This document shows, piece after piece, positions 25,021-37,734 of a stretch of DNA of 64,000 nt (position 1 is the stretch's first letter; each line of letters begins with the position of its first letter). The position numbers were made by a program, and so were the translations under genes. The stretch is from the NCBI GenBank assembly GCA_965216335.1, contig OZ244154.1, positions 2,418,001 to 2,482,000 on the forward strand. The letters run 5' to 3'. The notes beneath the pieces are model-generated. The model ran no database searches and was not told the origin of the DNA. It saw only the letters and a program-made list of their open reading frames with translations. The DNA is from JAHEJE01 sp965216335. Lineage in GTDB: Bacteria > Pseudomonadota > Alphaproteobacteria > Rhizobiales > Aestuariivirgaceae.

Positions 25021-26937
25021 GTGAACGATCGCGTTAGGCAAGAGTCCGGGTCATCTCACCAGACCGTGGAGTTTGTAAGAGACACTCGGAGATCGGCTGG
25101 TTGGCTCAACGCCTGCGTTGCAGCCGCCGTCGCTGCCGCGGTGCTGAGCATGATCGCCATGCTCAACATCTGGCTCACCGGAAACACCCATGAATTCGGC
25201 ACCAAAGCCCTGCTGGCCGCGGCCCTGGCGGGCTTTGCCGGCTGCGCTCTGCTTGTCGTCTGGCACAAGATGCATCGCCGCATGCTGGCCCTGCACACCG
25301 CAATGGCGGCTCTGCAGCAGGCCGGCGCCCAGGCCGAAGCCGCCAATCGGGCCAAAACGCGCTTTCTCGCCACCATGAGCCATGAACTGCGCACGCCGAT
25401 GAACGGCGTCATCGGAATGTCCGGCCTGCTTCTCGACACCGAACTGACGCTCGAACAACGTTCCTATGCCGCGGCGATCGACGCCTCGGGCCGCTCTTTG
25501 CTGTCGATCATCGACGAGATCCTCGACACCTCGAAGGTCGAATCCGGCCGCATGGATGTTCAAAACAGTGAATTCGACCTGGTCGACGTGGTCGAGAATG
25601 CAACAGAGCTCCTGGCACCCCGGGCCCACGCCAAGGGCATCGAGATCGCCTGCCGGATATCCACCGACCTGCCCCGCCAGGTCAACGGCGATCCGAACCG
25701 GCTGCGGCAGATCCTGTTCAATCTCGCCGGCAACGCCATCAAATTCACCGACACGGGCGGCGTTTCGATCATCGTGGACCGGGCAGAGGGCAACAGCGCC
25801 GGAGCCGACCAGTTTCGGGTCAGGTTCCGCGTCATAGACACCGGCATCGGCATTTCCGGTGAGGAACTGGAAACAGTGTTCGATGCCTATGCACAGGCCG
25901 AGAATGCCGGCGAACGGCGTATCGAAGGCACCGGCCTGGGACTGTCGATCTCCCGGCGGCTGGTCAACCGTCTGGGTGGTGATCTGAAAGCCGACAGCGT
26001 GCTCGGCGAGGGGTCGTGCTTTACGTTCGAACTGCCGCTCTCCCAGTCCGCAACCGCATGCCCTCCGGTTCGAAGGGATATCCTGAACGGCCGCCGCATC
26101 TGTCTGGCCCTGCCGGCCGGGCCAACCTGCGATACGCTTAAGCACTACCTTCGTGAGTACAGCGCCGACGTCGACATTATCTCGGACAAGGCAACGCTCA
26201 CCCGCAGCCTGAAGAACATGCAGCGCAGCGCTACGGATCATGTCGACATCATTTGCGATGCCGCCTTCGACGACGTGCTCGCGACGTGGATCACGTCGAA
26301 GGCGCCCGGACGCGACCGGGTCCACATCTGGCTCCTGCTTCAGCCCGAGCAGCGCGCCAGCCGCCGGGCTCTGCTCGAAGGTCCGGCCGTCGGCTACCTG
26401 CTGAAGCCGGTGCGGCGGCGGACATTGCTGAAACAGCTGGCCGAGCGCGACGAGATACTGGTTGCCCGTGCCGCGGCCAAACTGCGCGGCAAGCGCCGCG
26501 AGGCCGGCAAGGCGTCGCCCGGTCTGCATCTGCTGCTAGCCGAAGACAACCAGATCAACGCCACGCTTGCAAAGGCGGTGCTGTCGCGGGCCGGACATAC
26601 TGTCGTTCACGTGAAGACCGGCCGGGAAGCCTACGAACACCTCGAGCAGGCGATGTCCGGCGACAGCGCGGCCACGGCCGTGCCCGATCTGGTACTGATG
26701 GACGTGATCATGCCAGACATGAACGGGCTGACCGCGACCAGCCGCATTCGCGCACTGGAAGCCAGGCTGAAACGTCCAACCCCGCTGCCCATCCTGGCGC
26801 TCACCGCCGGCGCCCGGGAGGAAGACCGCCAGGATTGCCTGGCACACGGCATGAACGGCTATCTTTCCAAGCCCTTCGACCACAATGACCTGGAAGACGC
26901 CATGGCCAGCCTGCTGCACTCCAGCAAGGTGGCCTGA
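25021..26937 (+). CDS. Hybrid sensor histidine kinase
   Basis: A 638-aa membrane-bound kinase. Two helices (about residues 28-54 and 59-79) anchor it with almost no periplasmic domain, so it likely senses the membrane or an internal signal. HisKA holds the phospho-acceptor His121 (FLATMSHELRTPMNGV); the ATPase domain has N, G1 and G2 boxes (LRQILFNLAGNAIKF, DTGIGISGEEL, GTGLGLSISRRL). A degenerate receiver (about 355-475) precedes a full C-terminal receiver with Asp561 (LVLMDVIMPDMNG). GTG start with GGTGGAG upstream. No response regulator is adjacent. Confidence 0.9.
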   Translation: MNDRVRQESGSSHQTVEFVRDTRRSAGWLNACVAAAVAAAVLSMIAMLNIWLTGNTHEFGTKALLAAALAGFAGCALLVVWHKMHRRMLALHTAMAALQQAGAQAEAANRAKTRFLATMSHELRTPMNGVIGMSGLLLDTELTLEQRSYAAAIDASGRSLLSIIDEILDTSKVESGRMDVQNSEFDLVDVVENATELLAPRAHAKGIEIACRISTDLPRQVNGDPNRLRQILFNLAGNAIKFTDTGGVSIIVDRAEGNSAGADQFRVRFRVIDTGIGISGEELETVFDAYAQAENAGERRIEGTGLGLSISRRLVNRLGGDLKADSVLGEGSCFTFELPLSQSATACPPVRRDILNGRRICLALPAGPTCDTLKHYLREYSADVDIISDKATLTRSLKNMQRSATDHVDIICDAAFDDVLATWITSKAPGRDRVHIWLLLQPEQRASRRALLEGPAVGYLLKPVRRRTLLKQLAERDEILVARAAAKLRGKRREAGKASPGLHLLLAEDNQINATLAKAVLSRAGHTVVHVKTGREAYEHLEQAMSGDSAATAVPDLVLMDVIMPDMNGLTATSRIRALEARLKRPTPLPILALTAGAREEDRQDCLAHGMNGYLSKPFDHNDLEDAMASLLHSSKVA

Positions 26938-27061
26938 GCACAAACGCCGTACCAGATCGTGGCGTTCGCTGACGGATCACGTCCGGCTTTCGCATTTCCG
27001 CGCCAGCCACTACAGTGTTCGCCGATCGACCACCGGGCTCTCCTATAGTTGGACACATCGA

Positions 27062-27834
27062 ATGCTCACCGTTCGCCTTGCAACGACGCCGGCTGATGTC
27101 GAGGCCGCGCAGCGCTTGCGTTTTTCGGTGTTTCACGAAGAGCTCGGCGCCCGGCACGGCGCTGCGGCACGTCTCCGGCGCCGCGACGAAGACCGGTTCG
27201 ATGCGCACTGCGACCACCTTCTCGTTGAATCTCACGCACCGGACGGGGATGCTGCGGCCGTCGGCACATACCGCTTGCTGCGCCAGCACCGGGCACGGAA
27301 CATCGGAGGGTTCTACAGCCAGGGCGAATTCGACATCGCGCCGCTGCTGTGCGCTCACGCTCCGCTAGAGTTCGTCGAACTCGGTCGCTCCTGCGTCCGC
27401 AAGGACTACCGGTCGCGCCCGGTCATCGAGCTGTTGTGGCAGGGCATTTGGACCTATGTCCGCACGCGGCGCATCGGTGCGATGATCGGCTGCGCCAGCC
27501 TGCCGGGCACCGACATCGCCCGGCTCGCCGAACCCCTGAGTTATCTTGCCCACAACTTCCGCGCCGCACCGGACTGGCGGGTGCGGGCGCTTCCTGAACG
27601 GTTCATCGACATGAACCGTCTGCCCCGCGCTGCGTACAAGCAACGCAACGCCATGCGTCAGCTGCCGCCGCTCATCCGCGCCTATCTGAGGGCCGGTGCG
27701 CGCATCGGCGACGGTGCCGTCATCGATCGTCAGTTCAACACCACCGATGTGTTGATGATCCTGCCCGTCGCCCAGATCGCCCCGCGCTACATCGACCGCT
27801 TCACACCTGCGCGCGGCCGGCGCGACGATGCCGT

Positions 27835-27853
<19 letters not shown>
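27062..27853 (+). CDS. olsB: L-ornithine N-alpha-acyltransferase OlsB
   Basis: A 263-aa GNAT-like acyltransferase of the OlsB type, which links 3-hydroxyacyl-ACP to ornithine in the first step of ornithine lipid synthesis. Typical features are LRFSVFHEELGA, FDAHCDHLLVES, VGTYRLLRQH, SQGEFDI, ELGRSCVRKDYRS and LWQGIWTYV. The ATG of MLTVRLATTP fits the family start; the frame is open further upstream. The second gene, olsA, is not in the window. Its end overlaps the end of maeB by 19 bases tail to tail. Confidence 0.85.
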
Positions 27854-30114
<2,261 letters not shown>

Positions 30115-30175
30115 CGCTACTCCCCTACTCAATGGACGTCTCTTGTACAGGTGACGTAGGGCACAGGCAATCTCA

Positions 30176-30443
30176 GAGCCTGACCGAAAAGTCATGAGGT
30201 GGTTTGACGGACCACATTTTGAGTGATTTTTGTTGAAATTCATAGCCATAGGGCAGGCCCCCTTTGGTTCTGAATTTCGGCAAAAAGCGCCAAAATGTGG
30301 TCCGCCCGGACGGGTTTTGCATAAATTGCCCACTTCCCGCGGGTTCTTCCCTGCCATGGGCACCACCCTTGGCTGCGGAACAACCCTTGAAATTGAACGA
30401 TTTATGCAAAATCAAACCACCTCAGGACTTTTCGGTCAGGCTC
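30176..30443 (+). repeat. 268-bp inverted-repeat element between maeB and mutS
   Basis: Termini GAGCCTGACCGAAAAGTC.TGAGGTGGTTTGA are mutually inverted over about 32 bases with one mismatch. The interior encodes nothing convincing. TCTCA occurs at both outer borders (30171-30175 and 30442-30446, the latter overlapping the end), so the duplication is unclear. It fills most of the 398-base maeB-mutS gap. A 21-base tip occurs at 7131. Confidence 0.8.
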
Positions 30444-30512
30444 TCAGATCGGTGTGGAGGAGCTGATTTGCCGGGAAGACTCTCGGGTGCTTCCTCTGCT
30501 AATTTGCGGGCC

Positions 30513-33233
30513 ATGGACCAGAGCGTTTCACAATCCGGAAAATCAGCCGCCGCGCGCGGTGCGGCAACGCCGATGATGGCCCAGTATCTCGAGATCAAGG
30601 CCGCCAACCCGGATTGCCTGCTGTTCTACCGGATGGGCGATTTCTACGAACTGTTCTTCGAAGACGCCGAGGTCGCCTCGCGCGCCCTGGGCATCGCACT
30701 CACCAAGCGCGGCAAGCACGCCGGCGAGGATATCCCGATGTGCGGCGTGCCGGTGCGGGCTGCGGACGAGTATCTGCAGCGGCTGATCAAGCTCGACCAC
30801 CGCGTTGCCGTGTGCGAACAGACCGAAGATCCCGCCGAAGCAAAGAAACGCGGCTACAAAGCCGTGGTGCGCCGCGAGGTCTCGCGCCTGGTGACCCCCG
30901 GTACGCTCACCGAAGACACCTTGCTGTCGGCCAAACGCAACAACTACCTGGCCTGCCTCACCCGCATCAAGAGCCTCAAGGGACTGGCGCTTGCATGGCT
31001 CGACATCTCCACCGGCGCGTTCGCCGCCACGGCCACCGACGCCGGCCGCCTGGCCGCCGACCTCGCCCGGCTTGAACCGGGCGAAATCATCCTCGCCGAC
31101 ACCCTGCTCGCCGAAGACGCCCTGGCCGGTCCGCTCAGGCAGTCCGGCTACAGCCTGACGCCGCTGCCCGCCTCACGGTTCGATTCAGCCTCAGCGGAAC
31201 GCAAGCTGAAGGAGCATTTCCAGGTCGCAGCCCTTGAGGCCTTCGGCAGCTTCACGCGCACCGAAATCGCCGCCGCCGGCGCCCTGATCGACTACGTTCT
31301 CCTGACCCAGGTCGGCAAGCTTCCGGTGATCGCCCCGCCGCAGCGCATCGACAGCGGCTCGGCGATGCTGATCGATGCCGCCACCCGGGCCAATCTCGAA
31401 CTGACCCGCACCCTGTCGGGCAGTCATGCGGGCTCGCTGCTCGCCACCATCGACCGCACCGTCACCGGCGCCGGCGGCCGTCTGCTGGCCGAGCATCTCG
31501 CCGCCCCGCTCACCGATCCTGCCGCCATTGCCGGCCGCCTCGATGCGGTGGGCTATTTCGAACGACAGACGAAGCTGCGCGGCGATATCCGCCGCCGGCT
31601 CAAGGCCGCCCCCGACATCGGCCGGGCCCTGGCCCGCATCTCGCTTGAACGCGCCAGCCCACGCGACCTCGGTGCCATCTGTGCCGGGCTCGGCGTGGCC
31701 CGCGAACTGGCGACCTCGCTCACCGCCGACACCGGCCTCGATGCTCCGCCGCAGCAAATCGCCCGGGCGATCGCCACACTTGACCGCGATGACGGCGGCC
31801 TGCGCGGGGAACTCAGCGAAACCCTGTCCGACGAACTGCCGCTCAACACCCGCGACGGCGGCTATGTCCGGCCCGGCTTTTCCGCCGAGCTCGATGAACA
31901 ACGCCGCCTGCGCGACGATGCCCGCAAGGTGATCGCCGGGCTGCAGAACCAGTATGCCGAACTGACCGGCGTCAAGTCGCTGAAGATCCGCCACAACAAC
32001 GTGCTCGGCTATTTCGTCGAGGTCACCCAGCAACACGCCGCGGTGCTCACCGGCGACGAGCACAAGGCGCTGTTCGTGCATCGCCAGACCATGGCCAGCG
32101 CCATGCGCTTCACCACCGCCGAATTGTCCGAGCTCGAATCGCGCATCTCCATGGCTGGCGACCGGGCCATCGCCATGGAGCGCGAGATATTCGATGGCCT
32201 GTGCCGGCGCATTCTCGAGACATCGGAACTGCTCGGCGCCATCGCCGCGGCCATCGCCAGGCTGGATGTGTCGGCCAGCCAAGGCGAACTGGCCGCTGAG
32301 CTCAACTACGCGCGCCCCGAGATCGACGAGAGCCGTGCCTTCGAGATCGTCCAGGGCCGCCACCCGGTGGTCGAAGCCGCCCTGCATGCCGGCCAGGCCG
32401 CCCGGTTCATTCCCAACGATTGCGACCTCAGCGCCGATGGCACGGACGACCCGCGCCACATCTGGCTGCTCACCGGCCCCAACATGGCCGGCAAGTCGAC
32501 CTTCCTGCGCCAGAACGCCATCATCGCCGTGCTCGCCCAGATGGGCAGCTTCGTGCCGGCCGGAAAGGCCCGTATCGGCATCGTCGACCGCCTGTTCAGC
32601 CGCGTCGGCGCCGCTGACGATCTGGCCCGCGGCCGTTCCACCTTCATGGTCGAGATGGTCGAGACCGCCACCATCCTCAACCAGGCCGGCGAGCGCTCGC
32701 TGGTGATCCTGGACGAAATCGGCCGCGGCACGGCGACCTTCGACGGTCTGTCGATCGCCTGGGCCTCGGTCGAACACCTGCACGAAGTCAACCGCTGCCG
32801 CGCCCTGTTCGCCACCCATTTCCACGAGCTGACTGCCCTGTCCGGCCGCCTCGACCGCCTCGCCAACGCCACCATGAAGGTCCGCGAATTCCAAGGCGAG
32901 GTGATCTTCCTGCACGAGGTAGCACCTGGCGCAGCCGACCGTTCCTACGGCATCCAGGTCGCCAAGCTCGCCGGCCTGCCGCCGGCGGTGCTGGCCCGTG
33001 CCGCCGAAGTGCTCGACATGCTGGAAAAGACCGAGCGCTCCGCCGAAAAGGGCGACCTGATGGACGACCTGCCGCTGTTCACCGCCACGCGCCCCGCCTC
33101 GCAGCCCATCGCCAGGCACGGTCCCGACGAGCTGCGCCAGGCCCTCGACGCCATCCTGCCTGACGAACTCACCCCCCGCGATGCGCTGGAAGCGATCTAC
33201 CGGCTCAAACAGATCGCCGGTGCGGATGGATAA
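30513..33233 (+). CDS. mutS: DNA mismatch repair protein MutS
   Basis: A 906-aa mismatch-recognition ATPase. The N-terminal mismatch-binding Phe-x-Glu lies in FYRMGDFYELFFEDA; the core lever/clamp follows (DGGYVRPGFSAELDEQRRL, SLKIRHNNVLGYFVEV). The ATPase has Walker A GPNMAGKSTFLRQ, STFMVEMVETA and Walker B LVILDEIGRGTATFDG. The ATG of MDQSVSQSGK is taken; the upstream extension runs into the repeat element. It overlaps the first possible glnD start. Confidence 0.96.
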   Translation: MDQSVSQSGKSAAARGAATPMMAQYLEIKAANPDCLLFYRMGDFYELFFEDAEVASRALGIALTKRGKHAGEDIPMCGVPVRAADEYLQRLIKLDHRVAVCEQTEDPAEAKKRGYKAVVRREVSRLVTPGTLTEDTLLSAKRNNYLACLTRIKSLKGLALAWLDISTGAFAATATDAGRLAADLARLEPGEIILADTLLAEDALAGPLRQSGYSLTPLPASRFDSASAERKLKEHFQVAALEAFGSFTRTEIAAAGALIDYVLLTQVGKLPVIAPPQRIDSGSAMLIDAATRANLELTRTLSGSHAGSLLATIDRTVTGAGGRLLAEHLAAPLTDPAAIAGRLDAVGYFERQTKLRGDIRRRLKAAPDIGRALARISLERASPRDLGAICAGLGVARELATSLTADTGLDAPPQQIARAIATLDRDDGGLRGELSETLSDELPLNTRDGGYVRPGFSAELDEQRRLRDDARKVIAGLQNQYAELTGVKSLKIRHNNVLGYFVEVTQQHAAVLTGDEHKALFVHRQTMASAMRFTTAELSELESRISMAGDRAIAMEREIFDGLCRRILETSELLGAIAAAIARLDVSASQGELAAELNYARPEIDESRAFEIVQGRHPVVEAALHAGQAARFIPNDCDLSADGTDDPRHIWLLTGPNMAGKSTFLRQNAIIAVLAQMGSFVPAGKARIGIVDRLFSRVGAADDLARGRSTFMVEMVETATILNQAGERSLVILDEIGRGTATFDGLSIAWASVEHLHEVNRCRALFATHFHELTALSGRLDRLANATMKVREFQGEVIFLHEVAPGAADRSYGIQVAKLAGLPPAVLARAAEVLDMLEKTERSAEKGDLMDDLPLFTATRPASQPIARHGPDELRQALDAILPDELTPRDALEAIYRLKQIAGADG

Positions 33234-33240
33234 GGCCGCC

Positions 33241-36024
33241 ATGGACACGTCCGCCCCCTCCGACACCCTGTCCGCTGCCCGGCTGGTTGCATTGCTCGAC
33301 AAGCTCGCCGGGCAACACGGTCTGGACTCGGCCAAATTCCGCATCGAGGTCCTGCACGCACTCAAGCGCGAAATCGCCGCCGACCGGGCTGCCGCCGAAA
33401 CCCGGCTGCGCGCCGACGGTCGGGGCACCGCCTGCGCCCGGCATCTGTCTGCCAGCCAGGACGAGCTGATCCGCGCCCTGTTCACATTTGCGTCGACCCG
33501 GGTCTACGCCGCCGTCAATCCCTCCACCAGCGAGCGGGTCAGCGTCGTCGCCGTCGGCGGCTACGGCCGCGGCACCCTTGCGCCGGGCTCCGATATCGAC
33601 CTGTTGTTCGTGCTGCCCTACAAGCAGACCGCCTGGGGCGAGAGTCTGATCGAGTACATGCTCTACATGCTGTGGGACCTGGGCTTCAAGGTCGGCCACG
33701 CCACCCGCAGCATCGACGAGTGCATCCGGCTGGCCAGGGCCGACGGCACCATCCTCACGGCAATTCTCGAAGCCCGCTACATCTGCGGCGACCGGGCGCT
33801 GTTTGACGATCTGGAAAAGCGCTTCCGTAAACAGGTCATCGTCGGCACCGCTGAAACGTTCATCGCCGACAAGCTGGCCGAGCGCGACCTGCGTCACGAA
33901 AAATCCGGCGAGTCCCGCTACCTGGTCGAACCGAACGTCAAGGACGGCAAGGGCGGCCAGCGCGACCTGCACACCCTGTTCTGGATCGCCAAGTACCTCT
34001 ATGGCGCCAGCACCGCCAGCAAGCTGGCCGCCACAGGCGTGTTCACCCGCGCCGAAATGAACCGCTTCCTCAAGTGCGCCGATTTCCTGTGGGCAGTGCG
34101 CTGCCACCTGCATTTCATGTCCGGGCGCGGCGACGACCGGCTGAGTTTCGACAAGCAGGCCGATCTGGCCGAGCGGCTGGGCTACACCGCCCATGCCGGT
34201 CTCAGGCACGTCGAGCGCTTCATGCGTCACTACTTCCTGGTTGCCAAGGATGTCGGCGACCTGACCCGCATCTTCTGTGCCGTGCTGGAGGCCAACCAGG
34301 TCAAGCGCGCCCCGCGCATGAGCCGGTTGCTGTCGCGTCTCAGGCGTCCGGGCCGCCGCCTCAAGGAGAGCAAGGATTTCACCATCGTCTCCGGCCGCCT
34401 GAACTCCAGCAACGACAATATCTACCACAAGGATCCGGTCAATCTGCTGCGCCTGTTCTGGCTCGCCTCCCAGTACGATCTGTCGATCCATCCCGACACG
34501 CTCAAACTGGTCCGTCGTTCTCTCAAGCTGATCGACAAGGACCTGCGCGCCGACCCCGTCGCCAACGGGCTGTTCCTCGACATGCTCACCGACCGTGACG
34601 ACCCCGAAGCGATCATGCGCCGCATGAGCGAGGCCGGTGTGTTACCGCGTTTCATCCCCGAGTTCGGCCGCATCGTCGCGATGATGCAGTTCAACATGTA
34701 CCACCACTATACCGTCGATGAGCACCTGCTGCGCGCCGTCGGCGTGCTGTCCCGCATCCGGCAGGGGACATTCCACGAGGAACACCCGCTGGCCACCGAG
34801 ATCATCCACACCCTCAAGAGCCACCGCGTCCTGGTGGTCGCGACGCTGCTGCACGACATCGCCAAGGGCCGCAGGGAAGATCATTCCGTCGCCGGCGAAA
34901 AGGTGGCGAAGTCCCTGTGTCCGCGCCTCGGCCTGGATGCTGCCGAAACCGAAACCGTCGCCTGGCTGGTCCGCCATCATCTGCTGATGAGCGAGACCGC
35001 CCAGATGCGCGACCTGAACGACTTCAAGACCATCCTCGATTTCGCCGGCATCGTGCAAAGCCCGGAGCGGCTGAAGCTGCTGCTGATCCTCACCGTCGCC
35101 GACATCCGCGCCGTCGGACCGGGTGTGTGGAACGGCTGGAAGGGCCAGCTTCTGCGCACGCTGTATTACGAAGCCGAACCGCTGTTGACCGGCGGCCATT
35201 CCTCGATTGCCCGCACCCAGCGCGTCGAACAGGCCCAACAACGTTTCATGGCCGAAACGACCGGCCTTTCGCGTCGCAAAGCCAGGGCCTACGTCAAGCG
35301 GCACTACGATCCCTACTGGCTCAACACCGACCTGGCGCATCAGCAGGCGCATGCCAGACTGGTTGCCGGTATGGAAGCCGCCGGCAATTCGATTGCCACC
35401 GCCGTGAAGGCCGATGCCTTTACCGCCATCACCGAAATTACGGTGGTCGCACCTGACCACCCCCGTCTTCTGGCATTGTTGACCGGGGCCTGTGCGGCGG
35501 CCGGCGGCAACATCTCCGGCGCACAGATCTTCACCACCGCGGACGGCTTTGCCCTCGACACCCTGCTGGTGGCCCGCGCCTTCGAGCACGACGAGGACGA
35601 AGCCCGCCGCGGCAAGCGCATCTGCCAGCTCATCGAACAGGCGTTGCATGGCGAGCTGCGGGTGCGCGATGCCGTGGCAAAGGCCAAGGCTGCCGCGTCG
35701 TCATCGCGCATTGAGGCGTTTCATGTCGAACCGCAAGTCGTCATCAACAACGATTCGTCGAACACCTTTACCGTCATCGAGGTCGCCGGCCTCGACCGCA
35801 TTGGCCTCTTGTTCGACCTCACCGAGGCGCTCTACCGGCTCAACCTCAACATCGCTTCGGCTCACGTCACCACCTTCGGCGAGCGTGCCGTCGATGTGTT
35901 CTACGTCACCGACCTGACCGGCGCCAAGGTCACCAACGCCAACCGCCGCAAGGCGATCAGCCGCCACCTGTTCAAGGCACTGCGTTCGGCTGATGCATCC
36001 GAAGTGGCAAAGCCCGCGGCCTGA
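33241..36024 (+). CDS. glnD: Bifunctional uridylyltransferase/uridylyl-removing enzyme GlnD
   Basis: A 927-aa glutamine sensor that uridylylates PII under nitrogen limitation and reverses this when glutamine is high. The nucleotidyltransferase site is GGYGRGTLAPGSDIDLLFV (G-GS-DxD); the HD domain has VVATLLHDIAKGRREDHS; two ACT domains follow (ITVVAPDHPRLLALLTGA; VIEVAGLDRIGLLFDLTEAL). The start chosen is MDTSAPSD; ATG 33226, overlapping the mutS stop, is the alternative. mutS-glnD-murJ order is typical of Hyphomicrobiales. Confidence 0.95.
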   Translation: MDTSAPSDTLSAARLVALLDKLAGQHGLDSAKFRIEVLHALKREIAADRAAAETRLRADGRGTACARHLSASQDELIRALFTFASTRVYAAVNPSTSERVSVVAVGGYGRGTLAPGSDIDLLFVLPYKQTAWGESLIEYMLYMLWDLGFKVGHATRSIDECIRLARADGTILTAILEARYICGDRALFDDLEKRFRKQVIVGTAETFIADKLAERDLRHEKSGESRYLVEPNVKDGKGGQRDLHTLFWIAKYLYGASTASKLAATGVFTRAEMNRFLKCADFLWAVRCHLHFMSGRGDDRLSFDKQADLAERLGYTAHAGLRHVERFMRHYFLVAKDVGDLTRIFCAVLEANQVKRAPRMSRLLSRLRRPGRRLKESKDFTIVSGRLNSSNDNIYHKDPVNLLRLFWLASQYDLSIHPDTLKLVRRSLKLIDKDLRADPVANGLFLDMLTDRDDPEAIMRRMSEAGVLPRFIPEFGRIVAMMQFNMYHHYTVDEHLLRAVGVLSRIRQGTFHEEHPLATEIIHTLKSHRVLVVATLLHDIAKGRREDHSVAGEKVAKSLCPRLGLDAAETETVAWLVRHHLLMSETAQMRDLNDFKTILDFAGIVQSPERLKLLLILTVADIRAVGPGVWNGWKGQLLRTLYYEAEPLLTGGHSSIARTQRVEQAQQRFMAETTGLSRRKARAYVKRHYDPYWLNTDLAHQQAHARLVAGMEAAGNSIATAVKADAFTAITEITVVAPDHPRLLALLTGACAAAGGNISGAQIFTTADGFALDTLLVARAFEHDEDEARRGKRICQLIEQALHGELRVRDAVAKAKAAASSSRIEAFHVEPQVVINNDSSNTFTVIEVAGLDRIGLLFDLTEALYRLNLNIASAHVTTFGERAVDVFYVTDLTGAKVTNANRRKAISRHLFKALRSADASEVAKPAA

Positions 36025-36100
36025 GCGCTCGCCAATGTCCGGGCGGAGCGTGTATACATCCGGGCGGGCAAGAAAGCGGGCGATTCGGAAAACCGGCCAC

Positions 36101-37663
36101 ATGTCTTTGTTGAAGTCAGCCTTTACCGTTGGCGGCCTGACCATGGTCAGCCGGGTCATGGGGTTCGTGCGCGACGTGCTGCTCGCTTCGGTGGTCGGCA
36201 CCGGGCCGGTGGCGGATGCCTTCGTGGTCGCCTTTCGCTTTCCCAACCTGTTCCGCCGCCTGTTCGGTGAGGGCGCCTTCAATGCCGCCTTCGTGCCGCT
36301 GTTCGCCAAGCGCCTGGAAGGCGAGGGGCCGGTCGCGGCGCGGCGGTTCGGCGAGGAGGTGCTGGCCGCATTGCTGTTCGCCCTGCTGGTATTCCTCGCC
36401 ATCGCCGAGATCGCCATGCCGGTGCTGATGTACGCCTTCGCACCGGGCTTTGCCGACGACAGGGAAAAGTTCGATCTCACGGTCACCATGACCCGCATCG
36501 CCTTTCCCTACCTCGCCTTCATGTCATTGGTCGCGCTGCTCGCCGGTGTGCTCAATTCGCTGCACCGGTTCGCTGCCGCGGCCGCCGCGCCGATCCTGCT
36601 CAACATCGTCATGATCACCGTGCTTGGCCTGATCACCTTTGCCGGCTGGGGCGCCACGCCGCGCACCGGCCAGGCCCTGGTATGGGGCGTGTGCTTTGCC
36701 GGCCTGGCCCAGCTCGTCATGCTCTGGGTCGCCGCCCACCGGGCCGGCATGACCTTGCTGCTGCAGCGGCCCCGCATGACCCCCGGTGTTCGCCGGCTCA
36801 TTGCCCTCGGCATTCCCGGCGTCATCGCCGGCGGCATCACGCAGGTCAACATTGTCGTCTCGACGATCATCGCCTCGCTGCAGGACTCGGCCCCCTCGTG
36901 GCTCTACTACGCCGACCGCATCTACCAGTTGCCGCTCGGTGTCGTCGGTGTCGCCATCGGTGTCGTGCTGCTGCCGGAACTCGCCCGGCGTCTCAGGGCC
37001 GGCGATGGCGACGGGGTGGCCAACAGCCAGAACCGCGCCGTCGAGTTCGCCATGTTCCTCACCGTACCGTCCGCGATCGCGCTGATGGCCATGCCATACC
37101 CGGTGATCCAGGTACTGTTCGAGCGCGGCGCCTTCACCGCAGCCGACACCAAGGCCACCGCCGATGCCCTGGCCGCCTTTGCCGCCGGCCTGCCCGCGTT
37201 CGTGCTGATCAAGATCTTTTCGCCCGGCTTTTTCGCCCGCGAAGACACCAGGACGCCGATGTACTTCGCCGGCGCCAGCGTCGTCATCAACATCGTTCTG
37301 GCACTCGCCCTGTTCCCGTGGATCGGCCATGTCGGCATTGCCCTGGCCACCACCCTGGCCGGCTGGGCCAATGCCGGGCTGCTCGCCGTCACACTGACCC
37401 GGCGCGGCCACTTCCACAGCGATGGTCGCCTGCGGCGCCATTTGCTGATCATGCTCGCCCTGTCGCTCGTCATGGGGGCGGCGGTGTTCGCCGGCGCCAG
37501 CTACGCCATCGACACCTTCCGCGATGCCGCCGGCCTCACCGTGCGCGCCGGCCTGCTGGCCAGCCTCATTGCCGGCGGTGCCGTGATCTACCTCGGCGGC
37601 GCCCACCTGACAGGCATTTTCACCACCGGCGACCTGCGCAAATCGCTGAAACGCGGCTCATGA
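36101..37663 (+). CDS. murJ: Lipid II flippase MurJ
   Basis: A 520-aa polytopic protein of the MOP superfamily moving lipid II across the inner membrane. The N-terminus MSLLKSAFTVGGLTMVSRVMGFVRDVLLA and FRFPNLFRRLFGEGAFNAAFVPLF are hallmark sequences; about 14 transmembrane segments are visible. The frame is open to 35993, inside glnD, but the ATG at 36101 gives the family N-terminus. Confidence 0.95.
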   Translation: MSLLKSAFTVGGLTMVSRVMGFVRDVLLASVVGTGPVADAFVVAFRFPNLFRRLFGEGAFNAAFVPLFAKRLEGEGPVAARRFGEEVLAALLFALLVFLAIAEIAMPVLMYAFAPGFADDREKFDLTVTMTRIAFPYLAFMSLVALLAGVLNSLHRFAAAAAAPILLNIVMITVLGLITFAGWGATPRTGQALVWGVCFAGLAQLVMLWVAAHRAGMTLLLQRPRMTPGVRRLIALGIPGVIAGGITQVNIVVSTIIASLQDSAPSWLYYADRIYQLPLGVVGVAIGVVLLPELARRLRAGDGDGVANSQNRAVEFAMFLTVPSAIALMAMPYPVIQVLFERGAFTAADTKATADALAAFAAGLPAFVLIKIFSPGFFAREDTRTPMYFAGASVVINIVLALALFPWIGHVGIALATTLAGWANAGLLAVTLTRRGHFHSDGRLRRHLLIMLALSLVMGAAVFAGASYAIDTFRDAAGLTVRAGLLASLIAGGAVIYLGGAHLTGIFTTGDLRKSLKRGS

Positions 37664-37734
37664 CCCCTTGGCTTGCTCCGCCTTTGCGGGCATACAGCGC
37701 CTGACGAATTTCAAACAGCAGCGAACCCGGCCAC

